The notes under the pieces are model-generated. The model made no database searches, was not told the DNA's origin, and was given only the letters and a program-made list of their open reading frames with translations. A stretch of DNA of 61,373 bases from Deltaproteobacteria bacterium (lineage in GTDB: Bacteria; Myxococcota; B64-G9). Where the stretch lies: contig JAFDKH010000003.1 in assembly GCA_019307065.1 (NCBI GenBank), positions 1 through 61,373 of the forward strand, in the 5' to 3' direction. Made by a program: the position numbers and the translations under genes. Position 1 is the stretch's first letter; every line of letters begins with the position of its first letter. Shown here one piece after another: positions 18,448-26,452 of this stretch.

Positions 18448-20955
18448 CTAGTCGGGGTCGTGAAGTTCTTCCAGCCCCATAATAAGCGTGCATATCTGAG
18501 AAACCGTGCTGAGCCGAATCTCGCGCAGCATGTCCTGATACAAAATGTTTGCCTCGCGCCGGAACTCGACTAAGGGATCCATCTGGGCATAGGTTCGCAG
18601 GCCGATGGCTTCATCGAGCCGTTCTAAGGTGCTCAGGTGATCGGTCCACAGGTCGTCGATGGTTGTGAGAAGAAGCTGGCGACCGGTTTCGACGAATTCC
18701 TCTCGGCCAAGACCCTGATCGACTTCGGCCAGTTTCTTGCGGACTTGCTCCTCGACCAGCGCGCCCGCCTTCTGAGGTGACCAGTCACTCTCAGCACCCA
18801 ACTCATCGAGATCGAAGTCGATTTCAAACCTGGCAACGGCTTCTTCGGCGAAATTCTCGTAAAGCTCGCGAACAATCCGGGCCTCTCCCGCGAAGTTTCG
18901 GTAAATCAGGTCCTCGGCTATCTCTCCGACGAACTCCATAATGGTTTTCTCGGCTTGCTGCTCATCCGCGCACAGGAGCTTGCTGCGCATGGAGTAGATC
19001 GTCTTTCGATGTTGTTCGATGACCATGTCGTATTTCAGCACTTCCTTGCGGATGGATTCGTTCTCTACTTCTACTTTCTTTCTAAGTCTTTGGAGGGTAG
19101 CCAGCACCGTGGCGTCCCTGACCTGCTCGCCTTTCGGATGATCCCCAAGGCGCCTGCGGAGACCGTCCAAAATCTGCGAGTCGGGATTGATTTCACCGAA
19201 CTTGCGGTAGATTGGGTCGTCCAGGCTGAGAAAGTATCTCGAAGTACCAGGATCGCCCTGGCGCGCTGCACGCCCCTTCAGCTGGTCATCGATGCGTTGT
19301 GCCTCGTGCAGGCCGGTGCCGATCAACGAAAGGCCGCCAGCCGCGACAACCCTCTCGCGATCCTCGGCACACTTTTGTCGCATTTGTTCAAGACCTTCCG
19401 GATCGAGTTGAGACTCCTCGGTTGTCGCCAGAGCACCTGGGTTGCCACCCAACAGAATGTCAACGCCGCGGCCGGCCATGTTTGTAGAGATAGTCACGCT
19501 GCCGGATCGGCCGGCCTGGGCGATGACAGCCGCTTCGGTATGGTGGTTCTTTGCGTTGAGGACATTATGCTGAATCTCTTGCAGGCTGAGCAAGGCGGAA
19601 AGCTGCTCCGAATCCCTGACTGAGGTGGTGCCAACCAGCACCGGGCGCCCCAGGTTTGTCAACCTTTCGATCTCGGACGTGACTGCTTCGAACTTCTCTT
19701 TGGCCGTGCGGTAGACGGCCGGCTTCAAGTCCTTGCGGATCATGGGCCGCTGAGTAGGTATCACGACTACTTTCAGTCCGTATGTTTGCGCAAACTCCTT
19801 CTTGACGCTGGCCGCGGTTCCGGTCATGCCGCAAAGGCGAGGGTAGAGCGCAAAGAAAGTTTGATAGCTGGTCTTGGCCAGGGTTATGTCTTCGGACTGA
19901 ACCTCGACCCCTTCCTTGGCCTCGAGCGCCTGGTGAAGCCCGTCGGCGAAGCGTTTGTCGGGTGAGACGCGGCCGGTGAATTCGTCGATAAGATAAACAT
20001 TGTCATCCTCGACGATGTAATCGACGTCTCGTTCGTAAACCGCATGGGCAAGCATGGCATTGTGAAGAACGTGTTGCCAACCGATGTGCTCGGAATCCGC
20101 CAGGTTTGAGACACCCAGGGCTTGCTCCATGGCCGCCCACCCGGATTCCTTTGTCAAAACCTGCCGGGACTTGTGGTCCACCTGGTAGTGGGTACCTTCT
20201 TCCAGCCTGGAAACTATATCCCGAGCATCGAAGCATAGACCCGGATCGTCGCCGGTCGGCCCGCTGATGATCAGCGGCGTGCGGGCCTCGTCGAGCAGCA
20301 GAAGATCGACTTCGTCAACCACGGCGAAGTGCAGCGAACGGAGGACGACTTCGTCCGGCGTGATAGCCAGATTGTCGCGCAGGTAGTCGAAAACCAGCTC
20401 GTGGTTGGTCACATAGGTGATGTCCGCGGCGTAGGCCTGTTTGCGGGCTTCGGGTTGATCATCCGGGTCCATATCCTCGGTCACCACACCGACTCTCAGG
20501 CCCATGAACCGGTAGATCGGCCCCATCCACTCGGCGTCACGGGTTGCCAGGTAGTCGTTGACCGTGACCAGGTGCACACCCCGGCCGGTGAGCGCATTGA
20601 GCGTCAATGGCATAGCCGCCACCAATGTTTTTCCCTCACCGGTTTTCATCTCTGCCAGGTTGCCACGCGTCAGTGCCAGGGCGCCAAGAATCTGCACATC
20701 GTAGGGCCGCATACCCACTGTGCGTGAGGCCACCTCCCTCACCAGGGCGAATGTCTCCACCAGCAGACTGTCTAAGGATTCACCCCGCCGAGCGCGATCA
20801 TATACGCCGGCAGCCTTCTCTTTCAGCTGCCTATCCGTCTGGCGCACCAGGCTTTTGCCCAGTACGTCAATGCTCTCCAGAAGGGCATCTCCCAGAGCCA
20901 GCTCGCGCCGAGGATGTGAGCCGAATTTTTTTATAAGCCAATGTGTAAGTTTCAG
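18448..20955 (-). CDS. secA: SecA-family preprotein translocase ATPase (accessory SecA-like)
   Basis: SecA hallmarks are present: Walker A MKTGEGKT, VVDEVDLLLLDEARTPLIISGP, GMTGTA, STNMAGRGVDILLGGNP and GRAARQGDPGTSRYFLSLDD, plus a helical wing/scaffold region. It ends after EELHDPD without the C-terminal zinc SEC-C tail. It should drive protein export through SecYEG, either as the main enzyme or a specialised second SecA. The first standard start is GTG at 20847, but homology continues upstream in frame (LIKKFGSHPRRELAL, matching the usual SecA N-terminus). The only plausible initiator there is CTG at 20955, preceded by AAAGGG, and I use it. It sits among ion antiporters rather than secretion genes. 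Confidence 0.88.
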   Translation of the reverse strand: MKLTHWLIKKFGSHPRRELALGDALLESIDVLGKSLVRQTDRQLKEKAAGVYDRARRGESLDSLLVETFALVREVASRTVGMRPYDVQILGALALTRGNLAEMKTGEGKTLVAAMPLTLNALTGRGVHLVTVNDYLATRDAEWMGPIYRFMGLRVGVVTEDMDPDDQPEARKQAYAADITYVTNHELVFDYLRDNLAITPDEVVLRSLHFAVVDEVDLLLLDEARTPLIISGPTGDDPGLCFDARDIVSRLEEGTHYQVDHKSRQVLTKESGWAAMEQALGVSNLADSEHIGWQHVLHNAMLAHAVYERDVDYIVEDDNVYLIDEFTGRVSPDKRFADGLHQALEAKEGVEVQSEDITLAKTSYQTFFALYPRLCGMTGTAASVKKEFAQTYGLKVVVIPTQRPMIRKDLKPAVYRTAKEKFEAVTSEIERLTNLGRPVLVGTTSVRDSEQLSALLSLQEIQHNVLNAKNHHTEAAVIAQAGRSGSVTISTNMAGRGVDILLGGNPGALATTEESQLDPEGLEQMRQKCAEDRERVVAAGGLSLIGTGLHEAQRIDDQLKGRAARQGDPGTSRYFLSLDDPIYRKFGEINPDSQILDGLRRRLGDHPKGEQVRDATVLATLQRLRKKVEVENESIRKEVLKYDMVIEQHRKTIYSMRSKLLCADEQQAEKTIMEFVGEIAEDLIYRNFAGEARIVRELYENFAEEAVARFEIDFDLDELGAESDWSPQKAGALVEEQVRKKLAEVDQGLGREEFVETGRQLLLTTIDDLWTDHLSTLERLDEAIGLRTYAQMDPLVEFRREANILYQDMLREIRLSTVSQICTLIMGLEELHDPD

Positions 20956-20977
20956 GGATCAACCCTTTCTATGCTGT

Positions 20978-21020
20978 GTAGCAAAATCCACTATTCGATT
21001 TTCATAAATCCAACGATACC
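20978..21020 (+). repeat. 43-bp dyad element, copy 3
   Basis: This copy has GTAGCAAAATCC, the perfect dyad GATTT-TCAT-AAATC and CAACGATACC. It lies in the divergent gap between the SecA-like gene (minus) and the receiver gene at 21086 (plus), 66 nt before the latter. Confidence 0.82.
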
Positions 21021-21085
21021 CACGAATTGACCAGAGTGTATAGGTTTAGAGGGGGGGTTAGGTATCACCTGAAAGGAAAAATCAA

Positions 21086-21481
21086 GTGGCCCGCGCGTAT
21101 TCGATTCTGATTGCCGAACCCAACCTTCTGTTACGGGAGAAGATGGCGGGCGTACTCTCGCGCAGCGAGAAAATCTGGTGTGTGTCTCAGGTCGACAGTC
21201 TACATGGGTTGACTCGCGGAATTTCCGATCTCCAGCCGGACTTCATTCTTGCCGATATTGTGATCTTGATGGATCCGGAAACATTGGCAGAAATAAGACG
21301 ATCCTGCGCTTCTTCGCAGGTTATCGCATTGGTCGATTCCAAAACAGAACCTTATGTTGCAGCCGCCCGCCGTCTTGGCCTGGACGGAATCATAGAAAAA
21401 GGGAGAGTCGCGGAAGGCATCCTGCAAGAGATTCGGACGACAGGCGGGTCTGGAGAGAATTCGGATGACAAACCGTCTTGA
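21086..21481 (+). CDS. Degenerate receiver-domain protein
   Basis: About 131 residues with a CheY-like layout. The usual acidic pair is replaced by AEPN (IAEPNLLL), the phosphoacceptor region reads ILADIVIL with one Asp, and a Lys is present in GIIEKGR. The loss of the second metal-binding acid suggests altered or absent phosphorylation. The GTG start has AAGGA about 9 nt upstream and overlaps nothing, while its 3' end overlaps the histidine kinase gene by 17 nt. It opens the signalling-transport module and probably acts as a protein-interaction or inhibitory component. It has no output domain. Confidence 0.72.
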   Translation: MARAYSILIAEPNLLLREKMAGVLSRSEKIWCVSQVDSLHGLTRGISDLQPDFILADIVILMDPETLAEIRRSCASSQVIALVDSKTEPYVAAARRLGLDGIIEKGRVAEGILQEIRTTGGSGENSDDKPS

Positions 21482-23201
21482 ATCAGACAATAAAGCCTCC
21501 CTATCGGCGGGCTCGCCAGAACATCACGGCCACGAGTACTTCGAGCAGTTGCGTCGAAAACTTCGCTGGCAACTCCTGGTTACCTACCTCCTCCCGCTGC
21601 TGTTGCTGTCTGCCTACTTTCACTTCGAGTACAACGCAACCCTGCGCGAGGGCATCGACAACCATCTGAAATCCGTGGCCGAAAACCAGAGAAACACCAT
21701 AGACCTGTTCCTCAGAGAGCGAGTAGCCAATCTGGGAGGCGCCTTCCAGCACGAAGGGCTGACATTCCCACCGGACGCGGGGCTGATGGAAAAGATACTG
21801 GCCGAGCTCCAGCGCGAAAGCACGACGTTTGTTGATCTTGGCTTGTTTCACTCCGCCGGCAAGCTGATCGCCTACGCCGGACCGCATTCGTCACTGGCCG
21901 GCAAAGACTACAGTGGTGAAAAGTGGTTCATGCATCTGTTAACCCAGGATCGGTCATTTTTTATCAGCGATGTCTACCTCGGCTTCCGTAACAAGCCCCA
22001 TTTTATCGTGGCGGTGCGCCGGACCGTGGAAGGCAAACACTGGGTCCTGAGAGCCAGCGTAGACCCGGAAAAATTCGGCGAGTTTGTCGGGAGTTCCTAC
22101 CTGCTCAAAGACGCCGAAGCCTTCATCGTAAATAGCCGGGGCCAACGCCAGACGTTTTCAGGCGCCGCGTCTCCCGATCAAAAACACAGCCAAATGCCCC
22201 AGCGATCGCCTGATACCAAGGTCAGCGAGGTAGAGGTGAGCGGGCGCAAGTACCTGAGAGCCCTGGCCTGGCTGACCGAAAATGAGTGGGCCCTGGTGGT
22301 TCGGGTGCCAAAAGACAAGGCTTGCGCCCCGCTGGTCAACGCCAGGTTTGGCATGCTGGGGATCATGCTGGCGGCCATGTTAATCATCCTTGTGGTCGTT
22401 TTTCGCAGAACAAAGAAGCTTGTCGGCCGGTTGGAAGCGACCGACAAGGCCAAGGAGGATCTGCGGGGCCAGCTGTTCAACGCGGCTAAACTGGCCTCGG
22501 TAGGAGAGATGGCTGCCGGGGTGGCCCACGAGATCAACAACCCCCTGGCGATCATCTACGAGGAAGCTTCTATGATGACAGACATCATGGATCCGCAGTT
22601 CGGGCAGGAGCTGGATCCCGACGACTTTGCAGAAAGACTCGCCGCCATCAAAGAAGCCACAATGCGGGGACGCACTATCACCAGCAAGCTGATGGCCTTT
22701 GCCCGCCGGCACGAACCCGATCCGGAGCCTTCGGACATCAACCTATTGATAGACCGGGTGTTCGAGATCAAGGCCCTGGACTTCAAGGTTTCCAACATAG
22801 AAATATCAAGGGACTACGCCACTGACCTGCCGTGGGTCATGGTGAACCGCAACCAGATGGACCAGGTCTTCCTCAACCTTCTCAACAATGCCAAGGATGC
22901 CATGGAAGGAGCGGGCAGGCTCACCGTCCAGACCCGGCTCGTCGATCGATGGGTCAGCATCAAAGTAGGAGACAATGGCCGCGGAATGACGCCGGAAATC
23001 ATGGAAAAGATTTTTTACCCCTTTTTCACCACCAAGGGTGTTGGCAAGGGGACCGGCCTGGGTCTCTCGATCAGTTACGGGATCGTCGAATCTCTTGGGG
23101 GGCAAATCAAGGTAGAAAGTGAAGCCGGGGCAGGCACAACTTTCACCATCCTTCTTCCCTGCGACGAGGAAGCCCAGATGGCAAGCGGGGCACCAACTTA
23201 G
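21465..23201 (+). CDS. Cache-domain sensor histidine kinase (NtrB-type)
   Basis: The 578 residues comprise a first membrane span at about 36-52, an extracytoplasmic double-Cache-like sensor at about 55-290 (TFVDLGLFHSAGKLIAYAGP, YSGEKWFMHLL, HFIVAVRR) and a second span at about 297-315. A HisKA domain has His355 in GEMAAGVAHEINNPLA, and the ATPase domain has LLNNAKDAM, VGDNGRGM and GTGLGLSISYGIVE. Cache sensors often bind small organic anions, which fits the downstream DASS transporter. The gene overlaps the preceding receiver gene and is followed 17 nt later by the receiver-transporter fusion, its probable phosphorylation target. Confidence 0.93.
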   Translation: MTNRLESDNKASLSAGSPEHHGHEYFEQLRRKLRWQLLVTYLLPLLLLSAYFHFEYNATLREGIDNHLKSVAENQRNTIDLFLRERVANLGGAFQHEGLTFPPDAGLMEKILAELQRESTTFVDLGLFHSAGKLIAYAGPHSSLAGKDYSGEKWFMHLLTQDRSFFISDVYLGFRNKPHFIVAVRRTVEGKHWVLRASVDPEKFGEFVGSSYLLKDAEAFIVNSRGQRQTFSGAASPDQKHSQMPQRSPDTKVSEVEVSGRKYLRALAWLTENEWALVVRVPKDKACAPLVNARFGMLGIMLAAMLIILVVVFRRTKKLVGRLEATDKAKEDLRGQLFNAAKLASVGEMAAGVAHEINNPLAIIYEEASMMTDIMDPQFGQELDPDDFAERLAAIKEATMRGRTITSKLMAFARRHEPDPEPSDINLLIDRVFEIKALDFKVSNIEISRDYATDLPWVMVNRNQMDQVFLNLLNNAKDAMEGAGRLTVQTRLVDRWVSIKVGDNGRGMTPEIMEKIFYPFFTTKGVGKGTGLGLSISYGIVESLGGQIKVESEAGAGTTFTILLPCDEEAQMASGAPT

Positions 23202-23218
23202 AAATTCGAGAGGTGAAA

Positions 23219-25306
23219 ATGTCTGAAGAAACCAACCAGCCGCCAGAAAAACAAAAAGAGGAGTTAGGCTCCAAGATTCTCCTGGTAGACGATGAGGATC
23301 GCTATAGGAAGAACCTGGCCAAACGTCTTTCGATGCGCGGCTACCAGGTTCAAGACGTGGGCGACGGGGAAGAAGCAATCCGGATCGTCAGGCTAACCAG
23401 GCCGGATGTGGTTATCCTGGACCGCAAGATGCCCAAGTTGCAGGGCGAGGAGGTTTTAAAGGAGATCAAGAAAATCGCCCCGGAAGTACAGGTTGTCATG
23501 CTGACCGGCCACGCGGACATACGTTCGGCTGCGGTCTCCGGCCGGCTGGACGCCTTTGCCTACCTGCAGAAGCCCTGCGAGACCGAGGAGCTGATCGCCA
23601 CAATCGAGGCGGCCTGTCGTGAAAAGGTTTACGCCATGGTGCGCCACGAGATACCGGTCGTCAAATCCCGTTCTTTCCGGGCCTGGATGTGGGGCACCCA
23701 CAACTCGCGGCCCGGGATCATGATCTTAGGAGCCATACTGTTTTCCGTCATAGTGCTCATGCCGCCGCCCGACGGCCTGCTCAAGTTGCTGGGCACGCCA
23801 AAGACAGGCGAAATGAGCGACGCTATAGCGGGCTACGGAAACTTTGCAGACATGGCAAAGGGCCAGACAATCGCGGACCACTACAGCCATTCGGCCAAAC
23901 GCATGGTCAAAAAGACGGGGCCGGACGGTCAAGTGACCAAGCGAGCGCTGACACCCGAGGAGACAGCCCAAAAAGCAAAAGTCATGCTGGGAATCCTCGT
24001 GTTGGCCGCCCTTTTCTGGGCCACTGGAACCCTGCCGATTGGAATCACCGCCCTACTCGTCGGGCTGTTGATGTATATTTTTGGAGTCTTCCCGCCCAAC
24101 CTGGTAGCCAAGGCTTATGCCAAGGATGCTGTCATCTTCATTATGGGGGTGCTGGCCCTGGCCATAGGAATCGCCAAGACAGGCCTCGACAAGAGAATCG
24201 GTTTGCTGCTTTTAGGAACCAGCAAGTCGTTGACAGCTTTCCTTTTCATATTCTGCCCGCTTTTTGCTGTCTCGGCCTCCTTCTTGTCGGAGCATGCCCT
24301 GGTCGCCTTTATCGCTCCGATCCTGATGGTGGTCTACATGGCCGGGATTCGGGCCGCCAAGCTCACCAAGGATCGCTCTTTAGCAGTCATGCTTGTCCTG
24401 GCGGTCTGCTTTGCCGCCAACCAGGGCGGTCCCGGCTCTCCGGCAGCAGGCGGCCGGAACGCGGTCATGATCGGGATTCTGGACGACTACGGTATTGCAC
24501 CGAGCTTCGGCGAGTGGGTCCAGTACGGCCTGCCCTTTGTTCCGGTCATGGCTCTGGTAATCGCCACCTACTTTTTCTTCGTATTCCGTAAGAAGATAAA
24601 GGCCAAGAACATCAATGTTGCTCAAATCGTGAAGAAGGAGTCGAAGAAGATCGGCCGGATGACCTGGCAAGAGTATATTACCGCGGCCATCTTGGTCACC
24701 GTGATCGTGCTGTGGATCACGGCCAGCGATGTCCTTGGAATGGGTGGACCCGTATTGCTGGGCCTGGTAGCGCTTTCAGTCTTTCGAATTATCGGCTGGC
24801 GCGACATTAACCGGATTTCGTGGGATGTGGTCGCGCTGTATGCCAGCGCTTGTGCCATGGGAGTCGGCCTGGCCAAGACCGGGGCCGCTTTGTGGATTGC
24901 GAGTAGTTTCGTCGACTTGCTTCCCGAGGTGCTCTCCAGTGGAGAAGGGCTTTGCGTCGCCTCTAGTCTGTTCACCGGCGTACTTACAAATTTCATGAGC
25001 GACGGAGCCACCGTCTCGGCCCTGGGACCAATCACGGTCCCCATGGCCTCTGTTTCCGGTACGCATCCCTGGATGGTAGGCCTTTCAACGGCCTTTGCAT
25101 CCTCGTTTGCAAATATGTTGATCATTGGAACACCCAACAATGCCATCGCCTACTCGCTCGCCAAGGATCTCGACACAGGTGAACAACTGGTGACCCTGTC
25201 AGACTTTTTCAAGCACGGCACCATAATAACCCTGTTGGCCTTTGTCGTGTTATGGGTCTGGGTCATTTTCGGCTACTGGCAGTGGATGGGTTTTCCACCC
25301 TTATAG
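23219..25306 (+). CDS. Receiver domain fused to a DASS/SLC13-family anion transporter
   Basis: Residues about 19-140 are an intact receiver: Asp24-Asp25, phosphoacceptor Asp68 in VVILDRKMPK, Thr96 in MLTGHA and Lys118 in YLQKPCE. After a short linker, about residues 160-695 form an 11-13 span transporter of the divalent-anion:Na+ symporter family. Two re-entrant signature loops are visible: NQGGPGSPAAGGRNAVM in the first half, and TNFMSDGATVSALGP with FANMLIIGTPNNAIAY in the second. Family members move dicarboxylates, citrate or sulfate. The fusion implies direct control of transport by phosphorylation rather than by transcription. The ATG at 23219 follows AGAGG. Gene order with the kinase supports a phosphorelay to the permease. 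Confidence 0.9.
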   Translation: MSEETNQPPEKQKEELGSKILLVDDEDRYRKNLAKRLSMRGYQVQDVGDGEEAIRIVRLTRPDVVILDRKMPKLQGEEVLKEIKKIAPEVQVVMLTGHADIRSAAVSGRLDAFAYLQKPCETEELIATIEAACREKVYAMVRHEIPVVKSRSFRAWMWGTHNSRPGIMILGAILFSVIVLMPPPDGLLKLLGTPKTGEMSDAIAGYGNFADMAKGQTIADHYSHSAKRMVKKTGPDGQVTKRALTPEETAQKAKVMLGILVLAALFWATGTLPIGITALLVGLLMYIFGVFPPNLVAKAYAKDAVIFIMGVLALAIGIAKTGLDKRIGLLLLGTSKSLTAFLFIFCPLFAVSASFLSEHALVAFIAPILMVVYMAGIRAAKLTKDRSLAVMLVLAVCFAANQGGPGSPAAGGRNAVMIGILDDYGIAPSFGEWVQYGLPFVPVMALVIATYFFFVFRKKIKAKNINVAQIVKKESKKIGRMTWQEYITAAILVTVIVLWITASDVLGMGGPVLLGLVALSVFRIIGWRDINRISWDVVALYASACAMGVGLAKTGAALWIASSFVDLLPEVLSSGEGLCVASSLFTGVLTNFMSDGATVSALGPITVPMASVSGTHPWMVGLSTAFASSFANMLIIGTPNNAIAYSLAKDLDTGEQLVTLSDFFKHGTIITLLAFVVLWVWVIFGYWQWMGFPPL

Positions 25307-25308
25307 GC

Positions 25309-25327
25309 ACCCGGTCGATGACCGGGT
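25309..25327 (+). terminator. Hairpin after receiver-transporter gene (attenuator or weak terminator)
   Basis: An 8-bp stem (ACCCGGTC / GACCGGGT) with a 3-nt loop is followed by TGTTT. It begins 3 nt past the stop codon and lies between two genes of the same module, so partial termination or mRNA 3'-end protection is more likely than a full stop. Confidence 0.5.
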
Positions 25328-25375
25328 TGTTTGGAGCTACCATTAACACATGCCTGGCCAAGAAGGAGGACTGTC

Positions 25376-25879
25376 ATGGCAGGAAAAATAAAGTTATTGA
25401 TCGTAGATGATGAAGAAAGATTTCTACAGACGCTGACGCAGCGGCTAAGCATCAGGGACTTCGATGTGACGCCGGTGAACAACGGAGCCAAAGCCGTCGA
25501 GGCGGCCAGCCGGCAAACGTTTGACCTCGCCCTGGTGGACCTGAAAATGCCGGGTATGAGCGGAGAAGAAGTACTCGAACTGCTCAAGAAAAACGACCCA
25601 TATATCGAGGTCGTTATTCTGACCGGGCATGGTTCCATTGACTCTGCTGTCGAGTGCACCAAGCAGGGTTCGTACAGTTACCTCCAAAAACCGTGCGATA
25701 CCGACGAGCTGCTCAACGTCCTCAAGAACGCCTATCAGAAGCGAGTTCAGCATAAGCTTCAACTGAGTGAAGAAAAGATAAAAGGCTTGTTGCTTGGGGC
25801 AACCGGCGAGTCTCCCCTGGGCATTCTGCGCAAGCTGCGGGAGATGGAGGAGAAAAATGGAAGAGAAAAAAGTTCATGA
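25376..25879 (+). CDS. Stand-alone response regulator receiver
   Basis: This 167-residue receiver has all key residues: Asp-Asp in LIVDDEE, phosphoacceptor Asp55 in LALVDLKMPG, Thr in ILTGHGS and Lys in YLQKPCD. A C-terminal helical tail (residues about 125-167) lacks a DNA-binding fold. It is closely similar to the receiver fused to the upstream transporter (shared GEEVL, YLQKPCxTxEL), so it may be a phosphate sink or competing partner for the same kinase. AGAAGGAGGA lies 6 nt before the ATG. Its 3' end overlaps the CBS gene by 23 nt. Confidence 0.92.
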   Translation: MAGKIKLLIVDDEERFLQTLTQRLSIRDFDVTPVNNGAKAVEAASRQTFDLALVDLKMPGMSGEEVLELLKKNDPYIEVVILTGHGSIDSAVECTKQGSYSYLQKPCDTDELLNVLKNAYQKRVQHKLQLSEEKIKGLLLGATGESPLGILRKLREMEEKNGREKSS

Positions 25880-26402
25880 TCTCATGCTGTTGTTGGACGA
25901 GTATGCCACTGTACCGTCTAACAGCACCATCAAAGAAGCCCTGGAAGTCTTGAGCAAGGCCCAGCGGGATCTGCATTCTGATCGTTACTTTCATCGAGCC
26001 GTACTTGTTCTGGACGAGGCCGGCCAGGTTGTTGGAAAGCTGAGCCATTGGGCCATTTTACGGAGCCTTGAGCCCGAGCTTATCAAGAATGACGATGAGG
26101 CCTCTTTGGCTCGGGCCGGCCTGACCGAGGATTTCATCAAGTCGATTAAGGAAACCTTTTCTCATTTTGCAGGTGGATTTGAGCAGATCTGCCGGGCAGC
26201 CGGACAAATTGAGGTGAAGGATGCCATGGTGTCGATCGGTGAGAGCATCGATGAGAACGCACCGCTCAGCGAGGCGGTTCACCAGATGGTACAGCATGTA
26301 ATGTCGATCCCGGTCACTCGAAAGGGCGAGGTTGTTGGGATTCTGCGCCAGTCAGATATTTTTGAAGCTGTTGCCGAGCTTATCCGCTCCAGCGATGCCT
26401 GA
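25857..26402 (+). CDS. CBS-domain pair protein
   Basis: About 181 residues made of two CBS motifs: residues 5-70 (VHDLMLLLDEYATVPSNSTIKEALEVL... AVLVLDEAGQVVGKLSHWAIL) and about 120-178 (VKDAMVSIGESIDENAPLSEAVHQM... IPVTRKGEVVGILRQSDIF), joined by a long helical insert. CBS pairs bind adenine nucleotides such as AMP or ATP and act as energy sensors. The ATG at 25857 has GGAGGAG just upstream and overlaps the receiver gene. The context suggests it tunes the transporter or kinase to energy state. Confidence 0.9.
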   Translation: MEEKKVHDLMLLLDEYATVPSNSTIKEALEVLSKAQRDLHSDRYFHRAVLVLDEAGQVVGKLSHWAILRSLEPELIKNDDEASLARAGLTEDFIKSIKETFSHFAGGFEQICRAAGQIEVKDAMVSIGESIDENAPLSEAVHQMVQHVMSIPVTRKGEVVGILRQSDIFEAVAELIRSSDA

Positions 26403-26452
26403 TCGAAAAGTCCAATTCACAGCGGTGATCACCCAAATTGCTAATCTTCACA

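Noticed and set aside
22178-22555. Minus-strand frames inside the Cache kinase gene
   Set aside because: Short antisense shadows of a well-supported kinase with no start signal.
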